NCBI RefSeq assembly: GCF_022605165.1
Contig: NC_063068.1
Location: 4,340,001-4,404,000, forward strand
Direction of reading: 5' to 3'
Source of the DNA: Purpureocillium takamizusanense
Taxonomy: Eukaryota > Ascomycota > Sordariomycetes > Hypocreales > Ophiocordycipitaceae
Length of the DNA stretch: 64,000 nt
The translations under genes and the position numbers were made by a program. Below the pieces are notes generated by a model that had not been told where the DNA came from, searched no databases, and saw only the letters and a program-made list of their open reading frames with translations. Position 1 is the first letter of the stretch; the number at the start of each line of letters is the position of its first letter. This document shows positions 54,486-64,000 of the stretch, one piece after another.

Positions 54486-57400
54486 GGCGCCGGCTCAACA
54501 GCAGTGCCGTGACCCCGGTTGCAAGCGTCCCTCGATTCGCGACGGCGTCCGGCGCGGGGACATGGGAAAGTAGACGCCGTAAACGTAATGTTGTAGCCGA
54601 TGTCGTAGTGTAAGAGGGGCGGCGGTGTTCTAGGGAGAAAGAGTGCTTGTACGCCAGGTAGGTCAAGTGCGTATCACGGGCGTGTAAGTCGGTTGGAGTG
54701 CGATGGTAGAGGCCGACGCGTGACCGCTCGACGGGCGCGGGACGACGAGACGGGCCAGGCGGAGAGCGAGGGGTCCCGGGACGCCGTGGGTGGGAACGAG
54801 GAAGTGGTAGAGTAGGAGTTACAGTCGTCGTCGTCGTCGGCGGTGGCGGCGGCGGCGGCTCTCGTTCGGCGGCGCTGGAATGGGAATGCTGACGGACCGG
54901 ATGTCGAGTGTCCGTGTCGAGGTGTCTGTCGCACAGACGACAGGCGAGGGGGAGGGGCGAACGTCACGTCGTCGTCTGGCGGGAAAGGGGGTGGTGGTGG
55001 GTGGGCGCGTTGGCTCGGGGCTTCTCTGCTGCAGGAACGGAACGGCGTCAGGGATCGGCGGTCTCCTGTGGTTAGAAAACAATGCGGTGAAGACGGGGGC
55101 CGACAGAGGCGACGAAGGTCGGTAAAAGAAAACAAAAGGCGGGTGTTGAGAATTGAATGCAAAGCGTTGGCGAGATTTGACAGAGGAGAATTGGGGGGGG
55201 GGGGGGGGGGACGAGACAAGACGGGGAGGTGTGGGAAAGACAGGGAGGAGAAGGAGTGAGAGAGGGTTTCCCAGGGAGGCGGCGGCGGTGCGGTGCGTTG
55301 AGGGTGTTCCCTTGCTGGGTAATCCTGGACAGCAGCGGGACAAGAAGCAGGCGCAGCGAGCCATCCAGCCCACCACCACCACTGTGAACTGAGGTACTTG
55401 CTTGGGTCCATTCAGGGACTGCCAGTTTACTGCGTGTGAGGTGTTGTCGCTCTCGTACTGCGACCGGGGGGGCGTGTGGGCGGCGGCGGTGCGGGAGCCA
55501 GAGTCGGGTGCGATGGCGCAAGGATGGATGGATGCAACGACGGGGACTCGGCGGGCACAGCTTGGGGCCGTTTGAGGCCCGTTGGGACGGGCGTTCCAGG
55601 CGGTCCAGCCATCATCCCAGCCCACTGCAGTGCAGTGCTGCCGGCGCTGCGGGTGCTCCAGGGTTCACCTCGGGCCCCCGGGGGGGAGGGACGGAGGCAC
55701 AGACCAGGGGGGGGGGGCACCCCCAAGACCCCGCTGGTAACGGACCCGGAGGGGGGGGGCCACGCAGCCACCGGGGGACGCCATCAATTTCTCTCGCAAT
55801 GGAGCGCATCCACTTGGACGACTGGGCTGTCCGGGAGTGGCGGGCCCGCGGGGTCTCCATCGTGAGAAAGCAGCAAAGTACTGGAGTAGTAGGCCTCGTT
55901 TTTGGCTTGCTTGGGTACACCTACATGTACAAAGTAACATAGTACCGGCCCTGGAAGAGGCTACCTAAGATGCAGTGGCTGCCGAACATCCGGTCCGGGG
56001 CTACGGGCAGCTGAGGTCGGGTGGTGCAGGAGTCTCGTTCGCGCGCTCTGGCGGTGGTGCCTGGCGACGCCTTACTGCTGCCGCTGCCGCCAATGCTGAT
56101 GCCGATGCTGCTGCTGCTGCTGCTGCTGCTGCCTCATCCGCCGCAACGGTGCTCCCGCGAGGTGAAGCATCATCATCATTGACCCATGAGGTGAGCCCTC
56201 TTGCAAGTCAGACAGACCTGAGGTTTCCCCTGGGTGATGTCCACAACACCGCCCGCTAACGTTTAGTAGTAGCACCCGACAGGACGGTGGAGGAGGGGGG
56301 GCGAGCGTGCAGACACACACGCGCACATAATAAACGCCAGGGCTCGCCCGCCCCGCCCGCCTTTCTTCGCTCGCGATGCAATGGATCCTGGCTGTCTGCC
56401 CGCCTGCCTGCCTGCCTGCCTGGCTTGCCTGGACCGCCGCACCGATTCCAATTGATGGTGCAGAGAAGAGAGAGCATCTCCCGCATCTGCCTGCCCAGCC
56501 CGTGCTGGTGGCGTCTTGGCAAAAAGGGAGCCAGCGTGCCGGGTGACGTTCCAGCGCTTTCGCCAGCCAGCGAGACTAACGTCGTTGGCAACTCTTTTTT
56601 TCTTCTTTCTTGGTTGCTGTTTGTCCCCTGTTTCCGTTCCTCCCGCCGACCTCAGTCACGCTTGCTTGCTTGCTTGGCGGCAGCAGCCACCGCAACGCTT
56701 CTTGGCGGTTTGTATGTACGAAGCATGTAGTTACTCCGTAGTACGCATGTAGTAACGTTAGTTTTACTTCGTAACCTGCATCTACAGTAGCCCCCGCCCG
56801 TGTGACGAGGCGCGCAACACGGCATCGGCTCACCCTCGGGCGACTCGGGCGCGCCTCCTCTTCTTCAGTAACTTTTGCATCTGCTACTGTGCCGTACTAG
56901 GGTATTGCCACTACGTATTAATATCGCCCTCTTCCCGTCGACGGCGGCGCATGTTTCACTCGGCAACGCCCATCCCAAGGCCCGGGGACGGACGCGCAAT
57001 CTAATCGAGCACGCTGACGATATTCTGACGCAGATGCTGCGGCGGGCGCGGCCGCAGTGGCACCCGAGAGCGAAGTAGTACAACGTAGGTACCTTGCGGT
57101 GGCTTGTGCATCCTGCTGTACTCACTCCGAGAATATGTAATTGCCCTGACCTGGCTAACTGGCTGCTGCTGCTGCATGGCTGGTGACACGACGTACGGTG
57201 CTTGTGCGGTTGGCGTGTGCTGAGACCGAGACACGGATGCCCAGTCTCGCCGCCTGGTCTCTAAAACGGGGAAACCCCCCCCCCCCCCCATTCTCCCTCT
57301 CTCTCTCTCTCTCTCCGGCATGGGCGTACCAACCCCAAAAAACGAAAGGAAAAAAAAAGAGTGGCGTCGCAACGAACGATGGCAAAACATGACGCACTAC

Positions 57401-59454
57401 AAATACTCAAGTAGGTGCTTCGTACACGGCACTCGCTCGCAGCTGTCCCGAGAAACCTTGTTTGCCGTCATCATCACGAGACGCAAAACTCGTTCCGGGT
57501 CTTCTCCGTTCTTGGCTCTTATTAGTAGTACTGCCGGCACAGCGTCGAAGGTGAGAAAAATTCATCGGGGACTTCGCGCCAAATCTCTCTTTGCGCCGCC
57601 GAAACGAGCAATGGCTGCTGCAGGCGCCACGCCTCGAGGCCCCTGCTCGTCCGCCTTCATCCTCCTCGTCCTCTGCGCCTGCGCTGTTTTTGCATCGTCA
57701 GAGACAGACAGATACATAAGTTACATGAGTAATTCTAGAAGTCGCAAATTGAAGTGCTACGTACTAGCGCCGCTGGTGCCGTACGGCGAGCCCACCTGCG
57801 AATCCACACCGTTCATCTATCCATTCATGCCTCGTCAGCTGCCAAGTTGGTAAGTCGTGGTAGGTAGAGGCTTCTGTGATGACGCCAGCTGTGCACCCCC
57901 CGTAGCACACAAGGTAAGTACATATATGGGCTTTCACGCTGCTGCAGCCCGTCCTTCTCTTCGCACATACGCGGCGCTCCCCCTCTCCTTGCAGCACGCA
58001 TACAACATCATGATGAATCTCGCTGCCTGCCTGCGGGCTGACGAGTCGTGCGGCGCGTGTCTGAATCACGCCCGTCTTTTTGGCGCTTGGCTTTGCTGCC
58101 CAATGCTCTGTCTCTCTCTCTCCGCTCCTTGCTCGTCCTTGCTTGCCTTTCTTCACACACGCCATTAGTACTACGAAGGTACATACAGTAGGTCAGGTAT
58201 GTACCTTAGTAGTCAATCCGCGAATGCGTAAGGGGGGTCACGAAGCATCTACCAAGTACTAGGTACGAAGTAACTAGGTGGCCACCAGACGCCCGGCAAT
58301 GCGATGGTGTCTTTCTTGTCTATCCCAGCGATAGCAGCAGCAACAAACACGCAGGCGCCAGCCAGCCAGCCAGCCCTCCCTTGCGCGTCCGTCCAGGCGC
58401 TGCCCGTTTCGAAGCGTTTCAGCAAGGCCTGGTTCTACGAGTTCTTTAGTTGGTCACTCGTGTACCTACTTTACTTGTTACTGCCCACACAAGGGAAAGT
58501 TGGTACTATAGTACTAGGTACCTAAAATAATAAACCAACGACGCACCTCCATGTCAGCGTGCAGTTCCTCCTAGGCAGCTGTGCTGTCTGTCTAATGCAT
58601 TCACGAGGCCAGCTTCTTTCCCCCTACTACCTATCTATATGTTACTCTCGTGTGTGTGTGCTGTGCTGTTCTGTGCTGTGCAGTACAGCACCTGTCTGGC
58701 CCCCCCTCCTCCGTCCGTTGCCTCGGGTCAGGCAGGAGGACGCCGCGCGAAACGGTGGTTCCAACCCCCCTCTTCGGTCTGGCATGTGCCTGTCCCCCCG
58801 CCCTCATCCATCACCAGTCGAGCCAGCACGGTGGCACGTGGTCACGCGTTCGCCGTCCGTCCGTCTGTCTGTCCTTCTCCTCCCGTTCGCTCCCGTCCCG
58901 TCCCTCCAACATGTGAGTGACAAGTCTCAGCCATTCGTTAGAGAGAGGGGCCGCCAGAGGCGCGAGACACGTTCAATCGCCCGCTGCCGGTTGGCCATCG
59001 GCACTATCACACAGCCGTCTCTAGGTCGAATTCCCTGCCTACGCCAGAGATTGAATGGGGGGTTTGTCCGTGAGTGGCGCCTCTTGGATCATGGATGGAC
59101 CTTGACCTCGGCGGCATTGCACTCACCGTGACGTGAATGCCAGAGTACAGTAGTCTCCTCTGCCCCGCCGTCTCCAGTGCTGGACCTAAACCTTGCAGCG
59201 CTGCTAGAGAATCCATCAGTCTACCTAGGTACCAACGTTTACGGTCCAAGGCTGCGCGCGGCCAAGGTGGTTCACAGCGCAGCGTGCAACCCATCACTTC
59301 GGGGGAGGAAATAACCACCCACAAAGAACTCTTCCCTAGATCCCGCTAAGTATGTGTCATGTATAGATGCGTGTATGTATGTACGTATGCCTCGTCGTCA
59401 CTATCCTGTCCCCCCGCGGCTATAATATCATCACCCCCAAGTTTCACTTCACTT
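54486..59454. other. Large gene-poor, homopolymer-rich intergenic region
   Basis: Five kb without a supported gene. It contains an 18-base G-run at 55193-55210, further G-tracts near 55700-55760, a CTG repeat at about 56105-56135, a TACTCCGTA copy at 56732-56740 beside the second copy of the 16-mer at 56716-56731, a C-tract and CT repeat at about 57277-57315, and TACCTAGGTA at 59222-59231. A short frame 57611-57853 begins with a signal-peptide-like stretch and ends at a GTAAGT, but evidence for a gene is too thin. Confidence 0.5.
55193..55210. repeat. 18-base G homopolymer
   Basis: An uninterrupted run of 18 G, the longest homopolymer I found in the window. Confidence 0.9.
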
Positions 59455-59919
59455 CTAGCAAATGCCCTCACACGAGTGTTCCCCCACGTAGTCGAGCTTG
59501 AGCAGCCCGTTGCGCGTGTCGCCGTGCGCCCTAGCCTCCCCACACCTGCCCTTACATTCCCTCGAGGGGGACACCTCGAGGAGCACCGGGATTGCCGCCT
59601 TGATGTCCCTCTTGTTGCGCGTGGCCCCCTTGTCCAGGCCCTCGAAGAAGAGGCAGAAACCGGCCGGCCCGTTGGAGTACTGGTAGCATATGATGTGCTC
59701 CCCGGACTTGTACACCGTGTCCTCGGGGAGCTTGTCCACGAGCCTGGCGATGTACTCTGCCACGCTCGGGTTGTCGCCGCGGCCCGCCACCGTCTGCGCG
59801 TCCTCGCACTCGTAGCTAACGTGGAAGCATCCCTCCGTCAGCTTCCAAGGGTCTTTCACCCAATCTCTTCCGAGCCCGAGGGACACGAGTCCGAGGACGG
59901 TGGCGAATGAGGGTCGCAT
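59455..59919 (-). CDS. KP4 killer-toxin-like secreted protein
   Basis: Intronless, 154 aa. A short hydrophobic N-terminus (FATVLGLVSLGLG) suggests secretion, though the signal is weak. Eight cysteines lie at 31, 38, 78, 89, 122, 126, 150 and 154. The layout fits fungal KP4-like proteins: a GDNPSVAEYIARLVDKLPED segment, YKSGEHIICYQ, a hydrophobic GFCLFFEGL strand, a CxxxC pair, then GDTRNGLLKLDYVGEHSC near the end, the position of the conserved glycine-leucine-x-x-tyrosine strand. KP4 proteins, first known from a smut virus and later found in many ascomycete genomes, inhibit growth of other fungi, reportedly through calcium channels. Cysteine number differs from the ten of the founding protein. 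TATA-like sequence (TATATT) lies about 25 bp upstream. The gene stands alone, with 5 kb free on its downstream side. Confidence 0.65.
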   Translation of the reverse strand: MRPSFATVLGLVSLGLGRDWVKDPWKLTEGCFHVSYECEDAQTVAGRGDNPSVAEYIARLVDKLPEDTVYKSGEHIICYQYSNGPAGFCLFFEGLDKGATRNKRDIKAAIPVLLEVSPSRECKGRCGEARAHGDTRNGLLKLDYVGEHSCEGIC

Positions 59920-61419
59920 TTGGACGAACGTGCGTGGCGGAATATATGAAAAAGGAGGCTCGTGGGTATTTATTTTATTTTATTTTTTCTTGTGTAGTCG
60001 TTGTCGTTGTCGTTGTTGTCTTGATTATTGCTCTTTAGTTCGTCTTAAGCTTTCGTTGGCAGAGCTACGTAGTCATGAGATGTAATATAACTATACCTCA
60101 AGTCAAGACATGGGGAAAACATACATCATCGTCAAGCCGGACCCCCGAGTTCAGGACTCGACTTTAATACTAGTTTTCGAGTATTCACTCGAGCGCACAC
60201 GTCGGCTAGCCACTCGTGCGCGCGGGGGCTCGAAAGAAAGAAACGAAAGAAAGAACAAACACCGCCTCCCCCGCCCACCATATACAGTAAAACACACTTG
60301 TAGTGGTTTCCGTCTTGTAACCTGTTTTATCATCATAATAGTACATGGAAACGCTATAGCAAGACCGCGATATGGGGCCCGGCTGTGATCCGCACGCAAG
60401 CAAGCAGGCCGTTTTGGGGAGTCGAGTGGCCCGGGCTCACGTTTCGTTTCGTTTCGAAAGGTCCGTGGCGGGAACGAATACTAGTTATGTCCTGCGCGTG
60501 CACTCTGAAACCGATAAGTATATCCATCCGGTGAAAAGGGGAGCGAGCGCCTGGCTGGTGAGTAGGTAAAATGTGCTGAAACATACCCGTGCGAGATTTG
60601 TGCCATCTTCTATCAAGTTTCCTCGATGTGATACGTACATAAAACGTTGGACTAGTACTCGACGGGGCGATGAGTTCGAGAAACAAAACAGTGCCCGACG
60701 ACCACTGCGTGATCGCGTGCCTCGACAGTCCAAGGCGTCCATCATCGGGACCCAGAGCGCCAACAAGGGGACGGCTTGGCGACGTTACCGTCGTCCAGGC
60801 AGCCTGTCTAGACAGATAGCCATGTTGCACTCCTGATAGCTCACACTCGTCGCCACGCGTCTCACAGCGCAGATGCACACAACGATTCGCATGCTGTTCA
60901 ATTTTCCGTCGCCTCATGCGTGCTCGGCTCGGACTAGTCAACTTGTCTATTCCCCCGCGAGACCGCCGTCAGACAATTCCCGTGCGGGGGCTTCTTCCCC
61001 GGCTTTCTGCAACAATGCCCACCGTCCGGGCCGAGCTCGAGCGTGACGCGGCCTACAGCGTGTGAAAGACTAAAGATGCTGTCGAGCACGCCGCGCGACA
61101 CCTGATCCCTAACTCCAATACGCGAAACACACCCATGCAATCTCGACAGTCTCGTCGGCGCCTTTTGTCCGTCTTTGCTCGGCGTGCCAATGTGCTCCAA
61201 CCCGCCCCTTCAGACTACAAACAACAGTACAGGATGAGAAGAAGAGATGGTGACCGTGCGTCGTCTAGCAGGTTAGTATACAGGCACGGCGTGCCGTCGT
61301 CGTGGTGGTGGTGGTGGTGGTGGCGGGACGTCTAGCCCGCTGCATCTGTGTGTGTGTGTGTGCCATGCAGTGCTTGCTTACTTGATGCTCCTGGCGTCTC
61401 CCGTCGTAGCCGGGGAACC
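59920..61419. other. Intergenic with pentamer and tetramer repeats
   Basis: It holds the KP4-like promoter with three ATTTT units (59972-59986), GAAA-type repeats near 60230, three GTTTC units at 60441-60455, a GGT microsatellite at about 61302-61323 and a GT repeat near 61349. No supported gene. Confidence 0.5.
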
Positions 61420-62718
61420 TCAGACCTCCCACTCCTCTTCGGCTTCCTCAGCGGCGTCGTCGTTTGTCGTCAGGGCGGAGAACGAGCCGCCAAAGTTCTG
61501 CGAGGACGTGGGCTTGGCCGCCTTGGAAGCGCCACTCGTGGGCTGCTGGGGTTGGGCCGCAGGACGGGGCTGCGCCTTGTCGTCAGCCGACGACACCGAG
61601 GACGCCTTCTTGGATTTCTTGGAGGCCTTGGTCTGAACGGTGCTCCACTCGTCGGCGTCGTGCTTGAGCATCTCCATCTGCTCCTCCTCCGAGGGGAGGG
61701 AGGACATCCAGGAGCCTTCGGATTTGGTGGCGGCGGCGGGCTTCACCGTCGTCGTTGCCGGCTTCTCCTCGAAAGTGTCGAGGGGTTGATGCAACACAGT
61801 GGCGTCAGGGCTCTTGCCAGTGCTGTTGCCGTTCGGTGCGCCCTGAGTCCATGCCGAGCTCTTGGCCTGTGCGGCCTGGAACTGGGAGCCGTCCTTGGCG
61901 GCCCGGCCCTCGGCGATGCGGGCAGCCCGGCGCTGCTTCTCCTCAAGAAGCTTGCGGTCCTTCTCGGCCTCGTCGCGGGCGGCCTTGGCAGCTTCGGCCT
62001 TCTTCCGGTTCTGGCGCTGCTTCTTAGTCTCGACCTTTTCGGGGGCCTTGGTGGCCTTCTTCTTCTGCTCCTGCTTGCCCGAGTCGGTAATGCGGAGGAC
62101 GGCGGGGCCGGCAGGGGCCGGCTCAAGCATGTCGCTGACGCCACTGGCATCGACGGGGCTAGTCTCGGGGGACGTCGCGGGGGACTCATCGTCGTCGGCA
62201 TCGGCGTCGGCGCTGGTGGTCGAGAGGGTGGCGACGGGCTTGTCGGAAGCAGCCTTGTCTGCAGCGGCCTTGTCGGTAATTTGGTTGGCGCGAGACTGCT
62301 TGACAGACTTCTCTCGCTGCTTCGAGGCGTCCGTCTTGGACGCAAGCTTGGTGCCCTCCTTAGCCCTGGCCAGCTGTCTGGCGAACTCGCGATTGTCGAC
62401 CTCATCCTTAGCCGAGTCGGCGGCGGCGGCAGCTGCGGCGTAGCTCACGGGGGCCGGCTTAGACTCCTCGGCAGCGTTGAGGCGGGACTTGGCCTTGGCG
62501 GCTTCCTGAGCCTCCGAGGCGAAGCTCTCCATCCGCTGCTTCTTCTTCCTATCCTCTTTACGCGGTTCTTGGTGCGCCGTCTTGACAGCTCGCGGTGCGG
62601 CGGCGGCGCCCCTCCGGTTCGCCTTTTGTGTCGAAACATGATAGACGGCATAGCCGAGGCCAATGAGGGTGGCGTAGCCACCAATGGTGTAGAGGTAGTT
62701 CATGCTCGCGTCGGCCAT
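61420..62718 (-). CDS. N-terminally membrane-anchored Lys/Ala-rich protein, function unknown
   Basis: Intronless, 432 aa from MADASMNYLYTIGG. One transmembrane segment lies at residues ~8-28 (YLYTIGGYATLIGLGYAVYH), with a basic stretch after it (QKANRR), so the bulk should face the cytosol. Residues ~50-350 are Lys/Ala/Glu-rich and likely helical or disordered (KKQRQNRKKAEAAKAARDEA, ERKLL-type coiled coil). The C-terminal part has the only conserved-looking block: GSWMSSLPSEEEQMEMLKHD, then ADEWSTVQTKASKKSKK, and a final FGGSFSALTTNDDAAEEAEE. The WSTVQ block resembles motifs in ribosome- or RNA-associated proteins but this is not enough for assignment. The open frame extends 52 codons upstream, but the internal ATG places the TM at the N-terminus as in homologous fungal proteins. 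Confidence 0.8.
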   Translation of the reverse strand: MADASMNYLYTIGGYATLIGLGYAVYHVSTQKANRRGAAAAPRAVKTAHQEPRKEDRKKKQRMESFASEAQEAAKAKSRLNAAEESKPAPVSYAAAAAAADSAKDEVDNREFARQLARAKEGTKLASKTDASKQREKSVKQSRANQITDKAAADKAASDKPVATLSTTSADADADDDESPATSPETSPVDASGVSDMLEPAPAGPAVLRITDSGKQEQKKKATKAPEKVETKKQRQNRKKAEAAKAARDEAEKDRKLLEEKQRRAARIAEGRAAKDGSQFQAAQAKSSAWTQGAPNGNSTGKSPDATVLHQPLDTFEEKPATTTVKPAAATKSEGSWMSSLPSEEEQMEMLKHDADEWSTVQTKASKKSKKASSVSSADDKAQPRPAAQPQQPTSGASKAAKPTSSQNFGGSFSALTTNDDAAEEAEEEWEV

Positions 62719-64000
62719 GGTGACGGAATCGTGGACGGCGGTGATGGTCGATCGAGTCGGGGCCGGCAGGCGGTTTGAGGCGGCAGACAAGGTCCGAGAG
62801 CCCTTGGAGGCCGAATCAGGCAGGGAGGCTTGGAGCCTGTGCTGAGCAGCAGCAGCAAACACAAAACGCCGCACGGTATGTGCAGGGCGCCGGGACGATG
62901 CAGGCGGGATGGACGATGCTGGACGACAATGGCGGACAGGAGAGAGCGGCGGACGTCGAGCGATGAGCGTCTGGAGGCGGCTCTCGTGATTTGGAGCAAT
63001 CGAGTGGCCAGGCTGTCTTCAACTGGGGCCCTTGTCTGCGGTACGCACGGTGGTTCGTCAACTGGGATGCTGGGGCTGGGACTCTGGGTCGGGTCGGCGG
63101 CGAGGCAGGTACTGTAGGCGACTTTGTGCCCTAGAGAGGTACCTCCCGAGTCCCTACCTAGGTGCAGGGGGTGGGGTAAAATAAGGGAAGGGCAAAAGGG
63201 GGGGCGTGACCTTGTACTGGTGCTGTACGAGGATGGCAGAGCAATGATGCTGAATTCTTTGAGGCGACGGCGTGTGTGCTCGCAGGACGAAGAGCGGATG
63301 CCGTGAGGGATGACGATGTAGAGGGGATATTGTTGATGAGGCGGCGGCGCCGTCTTTTGTTGGCTGCCATGGGACAAAGAGAAAGACTTACTGTACTGTC
63401 CGTAGGGATACAAGCGTGATGCGGGCTGCAGGTTGTGGCGTATCGGCGGCAGTGGTGACGCGATTCAGTGGTCTAGGCCGACGGGCAGCTGGAAGCCGGC
63501 GAGGTCAGGGGCTCCCAGTGTTGCTTCGAACAGTGGCCGTCCGGCGCTTAGAGGGTACTAGGTATAACTCCTTGGTGGTCAGGAGCCCTAAAAGGGTCGC
63601 TGTGTCCCTTCCACTGCACCCTCGTCACACCTGCCAATGCGAAGAGCGGCCAGACCTCCAGTGCACCAGTGCGCGGCCCGCAGTCTCGTATCCCTGGGCT
63701 GGTGCGGTGGGGAACCCTTGGAGCGCACGACTCTTTCCCCCCTCCCCGGACCGACGGGCACTAGACACAGGCGAGCGAGACAGCGCGCCGAGCACGCAGG
63801 CAGGGCAGGGAGGCGGGCGGGCTGGCTGGCGCCTCTGGATCGAGCGACGGCGGCGGGGGCCAAATTTCAGGGGACGCGAAATGGCAATTTGGCGGGCTTT
63901 TGATGAGACCTTGGCGGACGGACGCAGGCGGCGCGTGTGGTGCCCGTCTCACCGAGTGGATGGGTACCGTAGTAGTTCGCAGGCGCGGCTTTTTTCCTTG
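62719..64000. other. Intergenic to window end
   Basis: Promoter side of the membrane-anchored gene, then sequence with a GGTACCTCC and a TACCTAGGTG motif (63139-63164). No coding signal is convincing up to the end; the next gene lies outside the window. Confidence 0.5.

Overview
The window reads as nuclear DNA from a filamentous ascomycete, most likely a hypocrealean Sordariomycete. The proteins are fungal families, the coding sequence is strongly GC-rich at third positions, and introns are short (55 to about 165 bp) with GTRNGT donors and CAG/TAG acceptors. Genes sit singly on both strands, about one per 3 kb, and intergenic DNA is full of short simple repeats. I support 21 protein-coding genes; exon coordinates were worked out by hand from reading frame, splice signals and protein motifs. 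No convincing tRNA, rRNA, transposon or CRISPR array was seen.

Left part (1-11 kb): a RING-like zinc-finger protein (+), a TLS1/C9ORF78-family splicing factor (-), the DEAH helicase PRP16 (-), and PWP1 (+), a WD40 ribosome-biogenesis factor that shares a 330-bp divergent promoter with PRP16. A 5.6-kb gene-free, repeat-rich stretch follows, then a conserved Ser-rich protein whose leader is long and pyrimidine-rich.

Middle (20-38 kb): a membrane-anchored polysaccharide deacetylase, a Cys/Met-metabolism PLP enzyme and a four-exon conserved protein lie on the minus strand. A Zn2Cys6 transcription factor and a DAL5/TNA1-type MFS transporter follow on the plus strand and may be a regulator/transporter pair. 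A single-pass membrane protein comes next.

Right part (38-64 kb): a SAM methyltransferase converges on LSM6. LSM6 diverges from an Esc2/Rad60-type SUMO-like protein. Then come a secreted 10-cysteine protein, an Hst3/Hst4-type sirtuin, the mitochondrial rhomboid protease PCP1 facing a small acidic-tailed protein, a conserved protein of unknown function, an isolated KP4-like secreted protein, and a membrane-anchored Lys/Ala-rich protein.

Most genes are housekeeping (splicing: TLS1, PRP16, LSM6; ribosome assembly: PWP1; genome stability: Esc2-like, sirtuin; mitochondria: PCP1). Accessory character is confined to the TF/transporter pair, the two small secreted cysteine-rich proteins and the repeat-rich spacers. 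The most unusual structural signals are a family of GGTACC/CCTAGG palindromes and a series of pentanucleotide tandem arrays, nearly all between genes.
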